Below, piece by piece: positions 23,900 through 34,542 of a stretch of DNA of 64,000 bases. Numbering within the stretch: position 1 is the stretch's first letter; every line of letters starts with the position of its first letter. The notes below the pieces were generated by a model that saw only the letters and a list, made by a program, of their open reading frames with translations, did no database searches and was not told the origin of the DNA. A program made the position numbers and the translations under genes. The DNA is taken from contig JASANE010019391.1 in assembly GCA_030248225.1 (NCBI GenBank), positions 1 through 64,000 on the forward strand, in the 5' to 3' direction. The DNA comes from Trileptium ribeirensis (lineage: Eukaryota; Nematoda; Enoplea; Enoplida; Thoracostomopsidae).

Positions 23900-25760
23900 G
23901 ATATCGATGTGTATAAGGACACGACATAAGGATGGACAGACAAGGACACGACACACAAAACTCGTTAAATTTCAGAGTTTTACGGACGGATAGGACGAAC
24001 GGGGGGCGACTTTAGGGCACTCCCGCGGACTCTAGGGGCCCTGGAACAGGGCGCTTGACAAATTAGGAATATGTAAGGACTTACCCCGTCTCTGGTCTTG
24101 AGACGGGCACGTTCCCGCCGGTGGTTCCCCCCGGCGCGACTTTAAAGCATACATACTCGTCTGAAAATTGGAAATTAGCTTGATTTTTCTTGACGTTCTA
24201 AGGTGTCCTCGCGAGTTGGGGTCACTTCTCAAATTCAATTTAGCTTAATTAGGAGGGCGATAAGTCTAAGATCACAAAGGCCGAGTCTATGTTTGCCGAC
24301 TCGGGATGGGCTGGGAAGAGTAAATAGTCCAAAATTCGAGCTGATTGTCACGCTAATTGGGGCTGAAGAAGGAAATTGCGTGACCCAAAAGTATTTGTAA
24401 TAGTTTAAGTTAAGCTGGGACCGGAAACAGTGCAAATTTTGTTACTTTAGGATCTGATTTCGCTGGACATCCGGCGATAAGGACGGGAAATAGGGACTTC
24501 AAAATTTGCTTTTCTTGGGAAAATTTGGACAAAAGTCATAGATGGTCAGTTTCCGAGTACTCGGAAGATTCAAACTTAAAGTCGGCAAATTTAATTGAAG
24601 CCGACTCTCCTTAAGGACATCGACGGTTTACGGTAGCCGTCAAGATTCTATTTTCCGGAAGTGTCCCCAATTGGACACTGAACTAAAACCCAAGAAAAAG
24701 GGGCGTTGCCCGACCAACAACGATTGGACGGCGACAAAATCGCCATCGTAACATACAGGCAGAAATTTCGAGGTTACGACCGACGCGTCGAATCTTGGAA
24801 TCAGTTTGACTTCGGCAGCGCGGAGTTCGGTCGACTTTACTGACCGGCTCCGACGCGTGACTTTTCAGTGTTAATTGTTCTCTGTTTTCAACTGCTCGGT
24901 GGCTTTATTTTTCTTCGCTTTTCGCTTCGTTCGCTGGATCGGTCGTGAAGGATTTCCGCGCAGGTATATACCTCGCGAAGGGTGTTCAGCTGGTGCTGCC
25001 CCGAGGATCGACATCTGTAAGTGTGAGAGAGGATCGGTGTTTGCAGGGGTTTAGTTTCCCTGCTGAGCGAACTGTAACAGGCCGTTCGTATAGGTACCAC
25101 GTGAACGTAGCGTGTCCCCTTCGCATAAACAGACTCAACACCTTTTGAGCTCAACCCGCGGTTCCCCGACGAAATGCTACACACAGCCCCAACTGGAATA
25201 AACACTCAGGACCGTATTCCGAGGTGAGAGCGCGAGGCGACTTAGGGCACGTAGGTACCGAGCAGGAGGAAAACCAGTCAGCCGAGTCGAAGTCAGTCTG
25301 ATTCCCCGTGGTCATTGGTAAGGCACACCGAAATGGACGCCTTTCGTCCAGGTTTTACATGATCTGCGGTCTTGAGTTAGGGCTCTCGAATATTCCTGAG
25401 CTGACCACGGTCAAAAGTTCTTAAACTTGCATATTATTGACATAGGGACTTACTTCACGGCTTGTTGTTTTGGTTTACAAATTTATAGTTTAGTGGAACG
25501 TTCAATGCCCATGCTGTGTTTGGGTTTCGACAGAAACGCAGATTAGGGACGGAGGACTAGCCCCCGTCGGGTTTTAGGAAACCCTTAAAATTTCGTTATG
25601 TTCTCGAGTTAAGAAAATTTGGGAGTACAAAAGACAAATCAATTTCTAGGCGCACTGACTTGAGCCTAAGGTGTTTGCTGTTTTTATGGAATATTGTCGA
25701 GGAATCGTCTCGGCGTAGTTGTTTAAACCTGATTCTGAAGCAAATAAATAGTCGTAGGCA

Positions 25761-27375
25761 TCTCATTTGTGCACCCATCTTGTTAGGACGACTGACCGGA
25801 AAATCTCTAGGTATCCCCTTGCCCCAGTGTGATCAAAACGAGCTAGAGGAACACGCCCCAGCTGAACAAAATTTAGCCGACCTCGACCTAGGACGATGAC
25901 GTTTCGTTCTGTGGTAATACACAAGTTTTGGACCCAAATAAGAACGTGATCAAAACAATTAAATTTACCGGTGTTCACCAATTCACGATGCAATGGTCTT
26001 CCCTCGAGACCATTATCCGAAAGAGCTAGAATTAAAGTTTACCCCTGAGCCACCCTAAACGCCGCCGCTGCGGGAAAAACACGTTGTGTTCCCGCCCTCA
26101 AACAAAATTTTAGTACTTTCCAAAAATAAAGAAAACTTACCTCCTCGCCCTGGCCTTTTTGGCCCCAAACCGGGCGAGTGCAAAACCCCTTTCTCTTTTT
26201 GTAGCGAGTTGATCGCTGAGTTTGGCTTTTGTTGGATTTTAACTCGGTTTGCCCGTTAGGCTATGTACTATGTATGCCCAGTTTCACTTTTCTGTAGTTT
26301 CAGTATCAGCCATTGCTATTTTCCCAATTAGTGAGTTGAACCTGCACGGAGAATTTAAGTCCGCTGCAGTTTTATGTGTCTTAACCATTCAGCCATAGGA
26401 ACACATCGACTTTCGTTATTGAGTCGATAATAACTCGACTGCAGCACAATGCAGTAGAGACACTGCAACATTGCAGTGAAATAGAAAAAGGTACTGTTAG
26501 AGAGAGGCAAAGGACCAACAACCAAAGAAAGGAACAAAGGACCCAAATACGTCCCGGGCCGATCGCCCAGGGCCCGAGTAGCTCAAACGACCCCGATAGG
26601 TAAGAAATGAGGCTAACTTAGCCTTCGGATAGGTGCGGTCCGTCAAAAAAAGGACTCGCCTCATCACCCAAAACCCGACATCAAATTCAAAGAGAAATCG
26701 ATCGGCTGGATGATCGTTTCGCAAGCTGTTTATAAGGACGCATCATGCCATGTTGCACCCCGACCGCGTCCCGTCAGTCTAAATTAAGGGAACTGTTTCA
26801 TTTTTTCTCCTTCTTTTGCCCCCCCCGGACTTCGCCGTTCGGTCAGTGGTATCATTAGGTAGGTAAGAATGTCAAACACCATAGAACGCATTGAGGCATA
26901 GGTGCAAGTGCGAGTATATTTGTAGGATAAATTTCCAGGCACCCCTCGTCACCCGATAGCGTTCCGACAATGCGGTCGAGCTCGCGTAGTAAATCCCGAC
27001 CACCGTTTTTCCTCCGCCAGCCTAAGTATTTGTCGCCCAGAGCCACATGCACTAAGGAGCATTTTCCGAAGCACTCTAGGGCCCCTGCTTAGTGCACTGC
27101 ATAGCTGATTAGTTCGTTAAAGTTTAGTCGAAGCAGGGATAACCGCCCCTAGTCCACGCACGCGCGTGTATCAGTATGCTCCGTTTATGTTTTTCCCCTT
27201 TTGTGCCTTGCGCCCCCTAATCCACCGCACTTAGGTGATACCAGCGAGCTGCGACTAAGCTACTCTGATTCGTTTCGACTAGTTCACCCCAACCTTTACT
27301 CACGAACACTCGTTCCCAACATTAACCTTTGATCATGTAAATAAACTCGAGTTGCTGACGCCGAGTAAAGTCTTA
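25761..27375. other. 1.6-kb LTR segment present only in the 5' LTR
   Basis: The 3' LTR jumps from GTCGTAGGCA to TTCGATACCG with six filler bases (50155-50160). The 5' LTR has 1615 bp between the same two words. No terminal repeats or target duplication bracket the segment, so a deletion with filler DNA in the 3' LTR is more likely than an insertion here. It contains a tRNA-like sequence on the minus strand and the C-run at about 26819-26826. Confidence 0.8.
26320..26402 (-). tRNA. tRNA-like sequence (Leu/Ser-like), probably degenerate
   Basis: On the minus strand the A-box word TGGCTGAATGGTTAAGACA is followed about 45 bases later by the B-box word GGTTCAACTC. Between them a stem-loop CGGACTTAAATTCTCCG carries a Leu-like CTTAA loop. 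The outer bases TTCCTA and TTGGGAA can pair weakly. The T-stem does not pair well and the spacing is irregular, so this is a relic or a tRNA-derived SINE head rather than a working tRNA gene. It lies in the LTR segment missing from the 3' LTR. Confidence 0.35.
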
Positions 27376-28143
27376 TTCGATACCGAGACGATAGGGAGTT
27401 TTTTCTTTTCTGGTTTGTCCGCATGGACGAGCAGACCCTGTTCGCTATGGCTTGTGTGCGAGAATGTCGCAAGCCCTGACGAGCATGGCCTTCTATCTAA
27501 CTTGTTTGGCGTTTTACCGGAACAAAGGAGTAATATCTAAAGAACACAGCCGAAAATTTACCCCGTCCCCAGCGATAATTTGAAAAGCTCAATAGGGATT
27601 TTTCGAATACTATCTCCGCAATAGAATTTATTGAAAAGCGCAGGCCACGCCATCGATAATCCGACATTAAACACTCAGGGCTTGTCGGAACCCTGTGGGG
27701 GCCACATAGGACAATGCTCTAACACTGAGCCTACAGCGAATTTAAGCCGGTAACTCAGCTTAAGTTTCAAATTTTCTATGGACACCTATACAATTCGTTT
27801 CAACACCTATCTCACTAAAATAGAACTAAACAACTTCCGATGAGTCTAAGATAGGGAATAGCGGCTAAGCTCCATGACCTGCGAGCAGGTGTCGGTGCTA
27901 GCCTCCCTGGGGGACCTCAGAAATCATACCCGATACTAGACACGTGCGCAACCTTTCGGGCGGGGTCCGAACACACCCCGTGAAGCGCGCCTGCGGCCTG
28001 CTAAGCTGCGTAGCTTCTTGGGTCTGACCAAGAATAGGTTAAAAATTGGTATTCACGGTCCACCCTCGAGGTTACGATAGCCGGGGTCGTATGGGCATGG
28101 TGTTAGGAAGTTGCGCCATGCAGCTGCGTCACCGGTTATTACA

Positions 28144-29576
28144 ACGTATGGGGGCCACGCCGTGAGGCGTAAATTTTATTTCAAGCCCCACGTAGTGAGT
28201 TTAAAATTTTGTGCAAGCCACACGCCCTGCGGCGTCAAAGTTTTGCTCGAGCCCCACGATGCGAGGTTGGATTTTCTTCTAACCCTAACGCCGTAAGCAA
28301 ACTTGTATCCGATTCGTATGCCGCGAGCTCTTTTCTTGCATAGGCTCTGGCTCAGGAGACAATTCTAAATTTTATGCATGTACACCTCACTTGCAACTAG
28401 CCTGGTTTCGATAAGGACCTCTCGCAAGTGGAATGTACCTTGATTTATCCACTGTGTTCTCGGCTTACATTTATCCGTGTGTGGTATTAATTTGTGTATG
28501 TGCTCTGTTATGTTTGTGCCCTTGCCTGATCGATGGTTATTGCTGTTTCGTGCTAGGATCCAGTCCGCCTGATTGACTTTTGCTTAAAGACAGTAACCCA
28601 TGCTGCGGTCTGCGGTCTCGTCGAGAGCGCTGTTTCACAGGTGCACCAAACCTTAGGGCACTGTTTCAGGAATTTTGTGCTTATAATTTGCTTAAGTAAT
28701 TAACTAGTGTGCTAATTTACTATCAGTGCGTATTAATCTGCCGATATATTCGTGGAATCAACGTCACTTTGTGTACTATTACGTCGCCAATTTTATCGCA
28801 ACTTGTTCTTTTTGCCGGGACGTGTACTTCCAATTGTTCATTCGTCACCGATTCGACTTTGGTTAGCGCAACCAGTTTCGGCCGGACTAACGTATCATTT
28901 GCCCATCAGTAATTGTGCAGTGACTATCTGTCAATCCGGGACGTTGGACACTCAATTCGTTGCTTCTCGTACGGAACTTTGATACAATCCTTGCCGTTAT
29001 CGCTGGAACAGTACGATCTGCTACGACGCGACTCAGACACCGACGCACATTGTGGTATCGCTCGCTGGATTGGATACTGTGGACCGTTGCTTGGAGACTG
29101 TGCCGTAACCGAACAACTTATCATCGTGGTGCCGGACTGGACTTTTGCCTAGTGGACGATCGATCTAGAAGACACGTGGACGTCGATATTGGAACATTGT
29201 AATTCACATTTGTACTTTTGTGCTATTTTGCTAATTTGTGTTTGTTTAGTAACATTTGTACGCCGACTGTTGTTCTGATCATTTCAAGGTTACTGTTATT
29301 CGATATTTCGTGTCGTATCATTGAATCACTGCCGTTCTTCGACTGTTTGGTTTGCTGACTGGGACCGTTGAGTTTTATAACAGTGATAAGTTTGCGTGGG
29401 GTTTTCTTCCTTCGTCAGGGTTTTTCTTTTGCTTCTCTTTTCAGCTACGGTGTAAAGGAAATTTAGGCCCGCCTCGCTAAGCTTTACCGAACCTGAACGC
29501 TTGGTTAATAACTACTTGTGACTGCTGCGTAAACTAAGACTTACTCCCGGATATCAAGAATCAAGCAACCGGTAAA
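28144..29576 (+). other. Leader between 5' LTR and gag
   Basis: This is a 1.4-kb untranslated leader. The first 170 bases hold three imperfect repeats of a GC-rich hairpin word (CCACGCCGTGAGGCG, CCACGTAGTGAG, CCACACGCCCTGCGGCG) alternating with AAATTTTATTTCAAGCC-like spacers. Such structures can be packaging or translation-control elements, but that is speculation. A primer-binding site could start at TGG, 28149, but I could not match it to a known tRNA 3' end. Short ORFs at 28709-29202 have no recognisable motifs. Confidence 0.55.
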
Positions 29577-30791
29577 ATGGACTCTAACAGTAATCATAAC
29601 GGAGATTTGGAGACGAGTGACTTCTTCGGCGCGACTGATGGACCGATGGAGGACACCGTACGGACTAGAACTCGACCGGCTGTAACTGCCGGCGAACGAC
29701 CGTTAACGCCGCCACCACCCCGACCGACTGGACACTTGCGTCGTGGAGAATTTGCCGAAGCGCTCGGTGCGGACGCAAGTGCCACGAATGCGATCTTACA
29801 CCACTTGACCACCCAGTCCACTGGTCCTCCAATGATACCGTTAAGGGACATGCCGACCTTTGATGGGAAACCCGGAGGTCAGGATTTCGAGGATTGGGTT
29901 CGTATGTACAACCGTCTCGCTAACGCCAATGGTTGGGACGATCGCCGAAAGTTAATTTGTGTACCTGCTCTCTTGCGTGGACCGGCAAGGGAGGCCTTCG
30001 AAGGCCTTCCACCGGCGAAGCGCCAAAGTTTTCTAGGACTCGTCGCTAACTTACGCTTTTTGTTTTCGTCTTCTCGTAGGCCTGAGAAATCACTATCAGG
30101 ACTTTGCACTAGGCAACAAGGAGCAAACGAACCAGTCGCAATGTATGCCCTCGAGCTGCAGAAGTTGTGTGATCGCGCCTTCCCCGACATGGAGGACGAG
30201 CAACGGGACACCATGCTACGTATGTTCTTTCAGAGGGGTTTGAGACCAGAAGTGCGCAGGCAAGTCCTTAATCAGATCCATGAGTGCGAGACGTTTCGCG
30301 ATACGGTAGGTGTCGCCAAGCGATACGAGGATGCAAATGCTGCTTGCCCCGATCCAGACGCTTCGGTTACTAGCAAGCCCCGCACTAAGACAGTAAACTC
30401 ACTCCTTGAGGAGGGAGGTGAAGGTTTGATCACACAACTCCAGACCATGATTGAAGAACACCGCAAGGCAAACGATAGTAATGGTGACACAATTAGTCGG
30501 TTGCTAGAGGTAATTGATAAACGAGCTGAAAACACGCGTCAATTAAATGCTCTCGCGCCGCCGTTTGTGCCTGGCTCGCCTGCTGCGCCACCGTGCCTGC
30601 CGATACCGCATATCACTTGCTACCGCTGTGGAGAACCAGGACATGTCATGCGCGATTGCCCGCATCCCGCCCGCTATCCGCCAGCCGCCAACAACGTGCC
30701 GCGTAACGTCGAATCGGTGCCAGCTTATGTTGCTGGCGCTGTCCGTCGAGAGCCAATGCAGTACCAGCCGAGGAACTACGGAGGAACCTAG
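29577..30791 (+). CDS. gag: Gag polyprotein (capsid and zinc knuckle)
   Basis: It has 404 codons from ATG at 29577, the first good start after a long leader. The central region (about residues 90-250, from PTFDGKPGGQDFEDWV onwards) has the layout of the Ty3/Gypsy retrotransposon gag (capsid) family, including the conserved ALLRGPAREAFEGLP helix. A CCHC zinc knuckle, CYRCGEPGHVMRDC, lies at residues 348-361 and would bind genomic RNA. The N-terminus is acidic, then proline-rich. The frame ends at TAG 30789-30791, but the same frame stays open beyond it for another 330 codons of similar composition, so either the stop is read through, as in some retroviruses, or it is a nonsense change in this copy. 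Confidence 0.9.
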   Translation: MDSNSNHNGDLETSDFFGATDGPMEDTVRTRTRPAVTAGERPLTPPPPRPTGHLRRGEFAEALGADASATNAILHHLTTQSTGPPMIPLRDMPTFDGKPGGQDFEDWVRMYNRLANANGWDDRRKLICVPALLRGPAREAFEGLPPAKRQSFLGLVANLRFLFSSSRRPEKSLSGLCTRQQGANEPVAMYALELQKLCDRAFPDMEDEQRDTMLRMFFQRGLRPEVRRQVLNQIHECETFRDTVGVAKRYEDANAACPDPDASVTSKPRTKTVNSLLEEGGEGLITQLQTMIEEHRKANDSNGDTISRLLEVIDKRAENTRQLNALAPPFVPGSPAAPPCLPIPHITCYRCGEPGHVMRDCPHPARYPPAANNVPRNVESVPAYVAGAVRREPMQYQPRNYGGT

Positions 30792-31784
30792 CCGCGGAAC
30801 GATAACTATCCTATGGCCCGTGGAGGTCCTCAACCGCCTCCGCCTCGTCGCTTCGAGACCGGAGCTGGATACCGCAATAACACAGGATGGAATAGTGGAG
30901 GAAATCGCCCGAATTTGAATCAATCAGGATATCAGTCTAACCGTCCACCCCCAGGTTTTGTTAATAATGCTCGTGGAAATGGAGACTACGCCGGTAACCG
31001 ACAACCTGTTATGTATAACAACCGGCCAGGACAGACTAATGGATATCAGCGAGTCGCTAATGAGCGATCTCAATTTGAGCGCAGTGTAGGTCCACCGCAA
31101 CAGGTAAATCGTCCCTATGCCGGAAACGGAGGAAATAGGAACGGTGGTGCAGGAGAGCGCCGCCGATATCAGCTAAATTGTAGTGCTTCGCAGACAAAGG
31201 GTAATCGTGACCCTAGCCCAGCCACCACCCATCGTTTAGATGTGCTCAGTCGTGAACTCGGCATGATCCAGGGTAAGTTAGGGTATAGCGCCCCGACTGG
31301 ACGAGTAAATGCTATTGCAATTGCAGACGAACCGCAGTATGACGATGACGGATATGAGATGAACCGAAACGATGATGACATGGACTTTCCTGAGATGACA
31401 GAGGGATTTGCTGAGAGGCATTTGAATGTGATTACGACCGCTCCTTGGGCTGGCGCCGCGCGTCTTCCTCGGAGTTGTAGTCCGTTCATGCCGCTCGACA
31501 ACCCCGATGATAGGACATTGAACTTTGCGGACGCCGACTATGAACAGCACGTGGACGAATGCACCAGCACTGTATTATATAGCACCGAAAATATAAAACA
31601 CCAAAAAGAGGGTTATTTGGGAGAGGGATTATTTATGTCATGTGTGGACATACCTAGCGCAGGTTTTGATCCACTTATATATGTGTCTTCGAGCGATTTA
31701 GAGAGCGAAACGCGAGGCGAGCGACAGGTCGACCAATCGAACCGTCCGGCCATGCGTAGGCCCGGAGTGAACGAACGAACTTGA
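30792..31784 (+). CDS. Gag C-terminal extension, Asn/Gly/Pro/Gln-rich
   Basis: This continues in the gag frame directly after the TAG at 30789-30791 and ends at TGA 31782-31784. The first 130 codons are Asn/Gly/Arg/Pro/Gln-rich and low in complexity, like a nucleocapsid tail or a phase-separating RNA-binding region. The second half turns acidic (DDDGYEMNRNDDDMDFPEM near 31340-31390). No enzyme motif is seen. An internal ATG at 30813 could initiate it, but the unbroken composition argues that it belongs to gag. Confidence 0.6.
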   Translation, partial: PRNDNYPMARGGPQPPPPRRFETGAGYRNNTGWNSGGNRPNLNQSGYQSNRPPPGFVNNARGNGDYAGNRQPVMYNNRPGQTNGYQRVANERSQFERSVGPPQQVNRPYAGNGGNRNGGAGERRRYQLNCSASQTKGNRDPSPATTHRLDVLSRELGMIQGKLGYSAPTGRVNAIAIADEPQYDDDGYEMNRNDDDMDFPEMTEGFAERHLNVITTAPWAGAARLPRSCSPFMPLDNPDDRTLNFADADYEQHVDECTSTVLYSTENIKHQKEGYLGEGLFMSCVDIPSAGFDPLIYVSSSDLESETRGERQVDQSNRPAMRRPGVNERT

Positions 31785-32309
31785 ATTGCATTGGAGGAAA
31801 GTAATGGTAGTAACGAGATTTGTGAAGAATTGGAGAACGGTTATGTTGAAAATTATAGGTTAAGTGAGTACAAGGAAAGTGATGATTTTATTGCCGGCAG
31901 TCCCCAGGGAATCACCTCAAGGGGGAATTCCGGAACCCCCAGCTCTTTGGAAATGACTGGAAGGAAAGTGGATGATGATGTTCATGTATTTGAGCCATTG
32001 TTATTATTTTCCTCCTCTGTGGCTGGCCATCCGATAGAGAGTGTGGTGGATGTTGTTGATGATTATTCCGGCAGGGAAGCCGAGGACGCTGATATGGCTC
32101 ATGAAGATACGGATCGATTCGGGTCATCGTGTGAGACACCCATGGAGTTTTTGGAGACCGATAGAAGGTCAGGTACGATGGAGGCTGAGACGTGCGATGT
32201 TAGGGCCCTCTCGGAGTCGTCCAGTCCTAGTTCCGTTCTAAATTATAGGTCGTATGATGTAGTATGTGGGTCGGACCGCCGCGCGGGTCGTCCCTTGTGT
32301 GGCGTATGA
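31785..32309 (+). CDS. Acidic ORF segment, in frame after a TGA
   Basis: It is in the same frame as gag and its extension, separated only by TGA 31782-31784, and ends at TGA 32307-32309. About 174 codons rich in Glu, Asp and Ser, with no conserved domain that I recognise. The frame overlaps the next ORF at 32266-32309, where the reading frame changes by +1. A programmed shift or a single-base indel would both fit; I see no obvious slippery heptamer. Confidence 0.5.
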   Translation: MALEESNGSNEICEELENGYVENYRLSEYKESDDFIAGSPQGITSRGNSGTPSSLEMTGRKVDDDVHVFEPLLLFSSSVAGHPIESVVDVVDDYSGREAEDADMAHEDTDRFGSSCETPMEFLETDRRSGTMEAETCDVRALSESSSPSSVLNYRSYDVVCGSDRRAGRPLCGV

Positions 32310-34542
32310 ACTTGCTTATTTGCCTAAGTTAGGTTGCGCTTGCAGTCTTAGTGAATTATTGGCGGATAATGATGGATGTGATATTGATGTAATTGAGTGC
32401 TATTTTGAACCGGCCAATTATAGCACCGATGGACTTGAGGTGACTTTCCCGACCTCATTGGCAAGGGGTACCACGGTTATTGGGTCCTTCCTTGATGCTG
32501 ACCGGGGCCGCCCTTGTCACCTGTATCCAAGCAGAGGTAGCAGCGGGTTCGCGACCGTTCGCACCGATGAAGCGGGTATGATCGTTGGGGCTGAAAGTAT
32601 TGCTCGGGGTCTGCCCAGATACTGGGATGTTGATGGCGGAGTGGCAAATAAAGGCCGTCCATCGCATTGTGAGGCTTCCGTTGCGCCAAGCGTTGCTGAA
32701 GCGCGCAGTAACGTTCCCCATGCTGAGCTAAGTTTTTTCAATGACTTGCGTAATGAAGTTGATGTGGATAATGATGTTGTTGAGCAGAAGTGTAGTGAAT
32801 TAAGGGAGTCGGTTGAACTCCTACTTGAACAAAGTGGATCCACAGCGAGCGATGCGAACCATTTAAGCGAAGCGAAAGTGTCTAATCTAACTCAAAGCGC
32901 TGCACATGCACATAGTGATTCTGAGGATGAGCTGGATAGTAAGCCTGAGTATGAAATAACCAACGCTCCTGATGACTCCGACAATAGTTACGACGAAGCC
33001 AGTGATAGCGAACTCGACGAAGAACAACTGCTGAGCGACGAAGAGTTCTGGGCAAATTGGGAAGATCCGAAGGCCGATTGGTACCGACGTGAACCTACCC
33101 CCAATGAACGAGAGTGGCACCGTGAAGGGGCGTGGGAAACGCGCCGAAACAATGAGTTACAGCGAGCACCATCGGACGACGGTGTCGACTTGAGCCTACG
33201 AAGAAGTCATTTGTCAATCCGCTCCGAAGACGCTGATGATACCACCAGCGAGGATGAGGAGAATGATACCACCGAGGAAGATAGTGATGAGAATGAGTCG
33301 CTGGACGCGAGCGAGTTGAGACTGGCTCGATTGGACGGTAGTGCAGGGGAGGATCCTATCGAAGGGTCGCCGTGTATGCGCTCGGGTAATTTAGGTGAGT
33401 CCACTGACACTTTGTCCAATGTTTCTAGCAGCATCTTGGGATCCGTCGAAGAGGCGCCTTGTATGCCCTCGGGTAACTCGGATAGCCCGCTTAAGAAATC
33501 TAAGACAGCTGAGGATGAATCAGTCGAAGGGAGACCAAGTATGTCCCCGGGTAATTCGGAGGAATCCGTAGTCATAGTCAGCGAACATTCAGACGCTTGT
33601 ATGGGACGAAGACAGCTACTTAACTTTGTACAGGACGCTAACGACGAACGATCGCGCCGACTGGATGCGCAATTGCATAGCATGTACGGACTTTACCTTA
33701 CTAACGACACCCCGATTGAACGAGGGCGCGTTCGCCCGTTAACGGCGAATGAACGCAATCGTATTATTGGACCGGACACATTGTTTACAGCTTCTACTGA
33801 TCATGCCGAGACCCCGAATTATCAATATCCGCGCATTGAGGTGACAAGAAATTCGAGCCCCTTTGTCGCGGAGTGTCTTATTCCGATTAACTTTAGAGCA
33901 GGTGAGATAAACGCTGACTTTGGACAGGCTATGGTGCTACAACCCCAGGCTCTTTTCTATAGAAGGGTTGTGGTAGCCATGGAGCAATTGAACAACCTGA
34001 GTAGGCTTTTCGACGTTCGTTTCGACTGTAGTGAGGACGCAGCGCTTCAACGAGATTCTGCCATGTTGAGCAGCATTTTAGGTATGGCCTCCCCTATTGA
34101 TCACCGTGTAACTGGGTTATACCTCGATCCAGTGGCTCTCGCTTCGTTGGAACTCCTCATGGAATTGTTGGGTCAATGCGTGAATGGCCACACGCTCCAG
34201 CAAGTCATGGAGAAGGAATTTGAGGCAGAGCTAAGCAAGCACCCAATATGTCAGGAGTGTAAGAGGAGTCATGCCCGACCAACATCGAGCGTCGATCCTT
34301 GCTGTCATTTTGTAGGACACCACGGAAAGTGGAACTACCAAGGTACCTTAAGCACTGCTTGCGCGTCTATCCGCATTGACGGGTATATAATACCTAACTG
34401 GCGCTACTACATTGGTATACAGACGCCTCGAATGCAACGGCTCCCCGTGCTGCCAACATCGACCTGCATGAGATGCCGAGCGAAGCGCCTCAGTTGTTGG
34501 AATTTATCTATAAGAATCAGGGTAGTGAAGGAGTCCCGATAA
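32266..34542 (+). CDS. Long acidic ORF of unknown function (gag-env interval)
   Basis: 758 codons counted from a GTG that merely opens the frame; a true start is not evident, and it is probably part of a longer polyprotein. Residues about 210-370 are extremely Asp/Glu/Ser-rich (EDSDENESLD-like). Three imperfect repeats of (I/V)EGxPxMxxGN lie near 33358, 33448 and 33529. Near the C-terminus, Cys/His pairs (CQECKRSH, CCHFVGHH at about 34248-34325) could bind zinc. The frame changes by -1 into the following ORF between about 34410 and 34542. I do not recognise a homologous family. Confidence 0.55.
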   Translation: MGRTAARVVPCVAYELAYLPKLGCACSLSELLADNDGCDIDVIECYFEPANYSTDGLEVTFPTSLARGTTVIGSFLDADRGRPCHLYPSRGSSGFATVRTDEAGMIVGAESIARGLPRYWDVDGGVANKGRPSHCEASVAPSVAEARSNVPHAELSFFNDLRNEVDVDNDVVEQKCSELRESVELLLEQSGSTASDANHLSEAKVSNLTQSAAHAHSDSEDELDSKPEYEITNAPDDSDNSYDEASDSELDEEQLLSDEEFWANWEDPKADWYRREPTPNEREWHREGAWETRRNNELQRAPSDDGVDLSLRRSHLSIRSEDADDTTSEDEENDTTEEDSDENESLDASELRLARLDGSAGEDPIEGSPCMRSGNLGESTDTLSNVSSSILGSVEEAPCMPSGNSDSPLKKSKTAEDESVEGRPSMSPGNSEESVVIVSEHSDACMGRRQLLNFVQDANDERSRRLDAQLHSMYGLYLTNDTPIERGRVRPLTANERNRIIGPDTLFTASTDHAETPNYQYPRIEVTRNSSPFVAECLIPINFRAGEINADFGQAMVLQPQALFYRRVVVAMEQLNNLSRLFDVRFDCSEDAALQRDSAMLSSILGMASPIDHRVTGLYLDPVALASLELLMELLGQCVNGHTLQQVMEKEFEAELSKHPICQECKRSHARPTSSVDPCCHFVGHHGKWNYQGTLSTACASIRIDGYIIPNWRYYIGIQTPRMQRLPVLPTSTCMRCRAKRLSCWNLSIRIRVVKESR

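Larger units (their letters stand above)
22242..28143 (+). repeat. 5' LTR of the giant element (5902 bp)
   Basis: It starts with TGTAAC and a perfect short palindrome (ACAGGGCCG-CTT-CGGCCCTGT) and ends TTATTACA. It contains a long (TA)n tract at about 23829-23895 and a run of CACAC/GTGTG words just before it. Candidate signals in the shared part are TATATA at about 24964 and AATAAA at about 25197; their use is inferred. Compared with the 3' LTR it lacks a 604-bp tandem-repeat segment (junction at 22383/22384) and the MITE, and has an extra 1615 bp (25761-27375). Open frames inside are short, and some recur in the 3' LTR only because the LTRs are copies. Confidence 0.92.

Noticed and set aside
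23666..23993. Open frames with alternating Ile-Tyr runs
   Set aside because: They are translations of the (TA)n microsatellite in the 5' LTR.
24888..25205. 105-codon minus frame also present at 49292-49609, and similar pairs at 22906/46840
   Set aside because: Both copies exist because LTRs duplicate; no domain, no start context and no sign of selection is visible.
28149..28166. Primer-binding site starting TGGGGGCCACGCC
   Set aside because: The complement does not resemble any tRNA 3' end that I know, and the word belongs to a local hairpin repeat.
31169..33683. Long minus-strand frames opposite gag and the acidic ORFs
   Set aside because: They are antisense shadows of biased-codon coding sequence and carry no domains.
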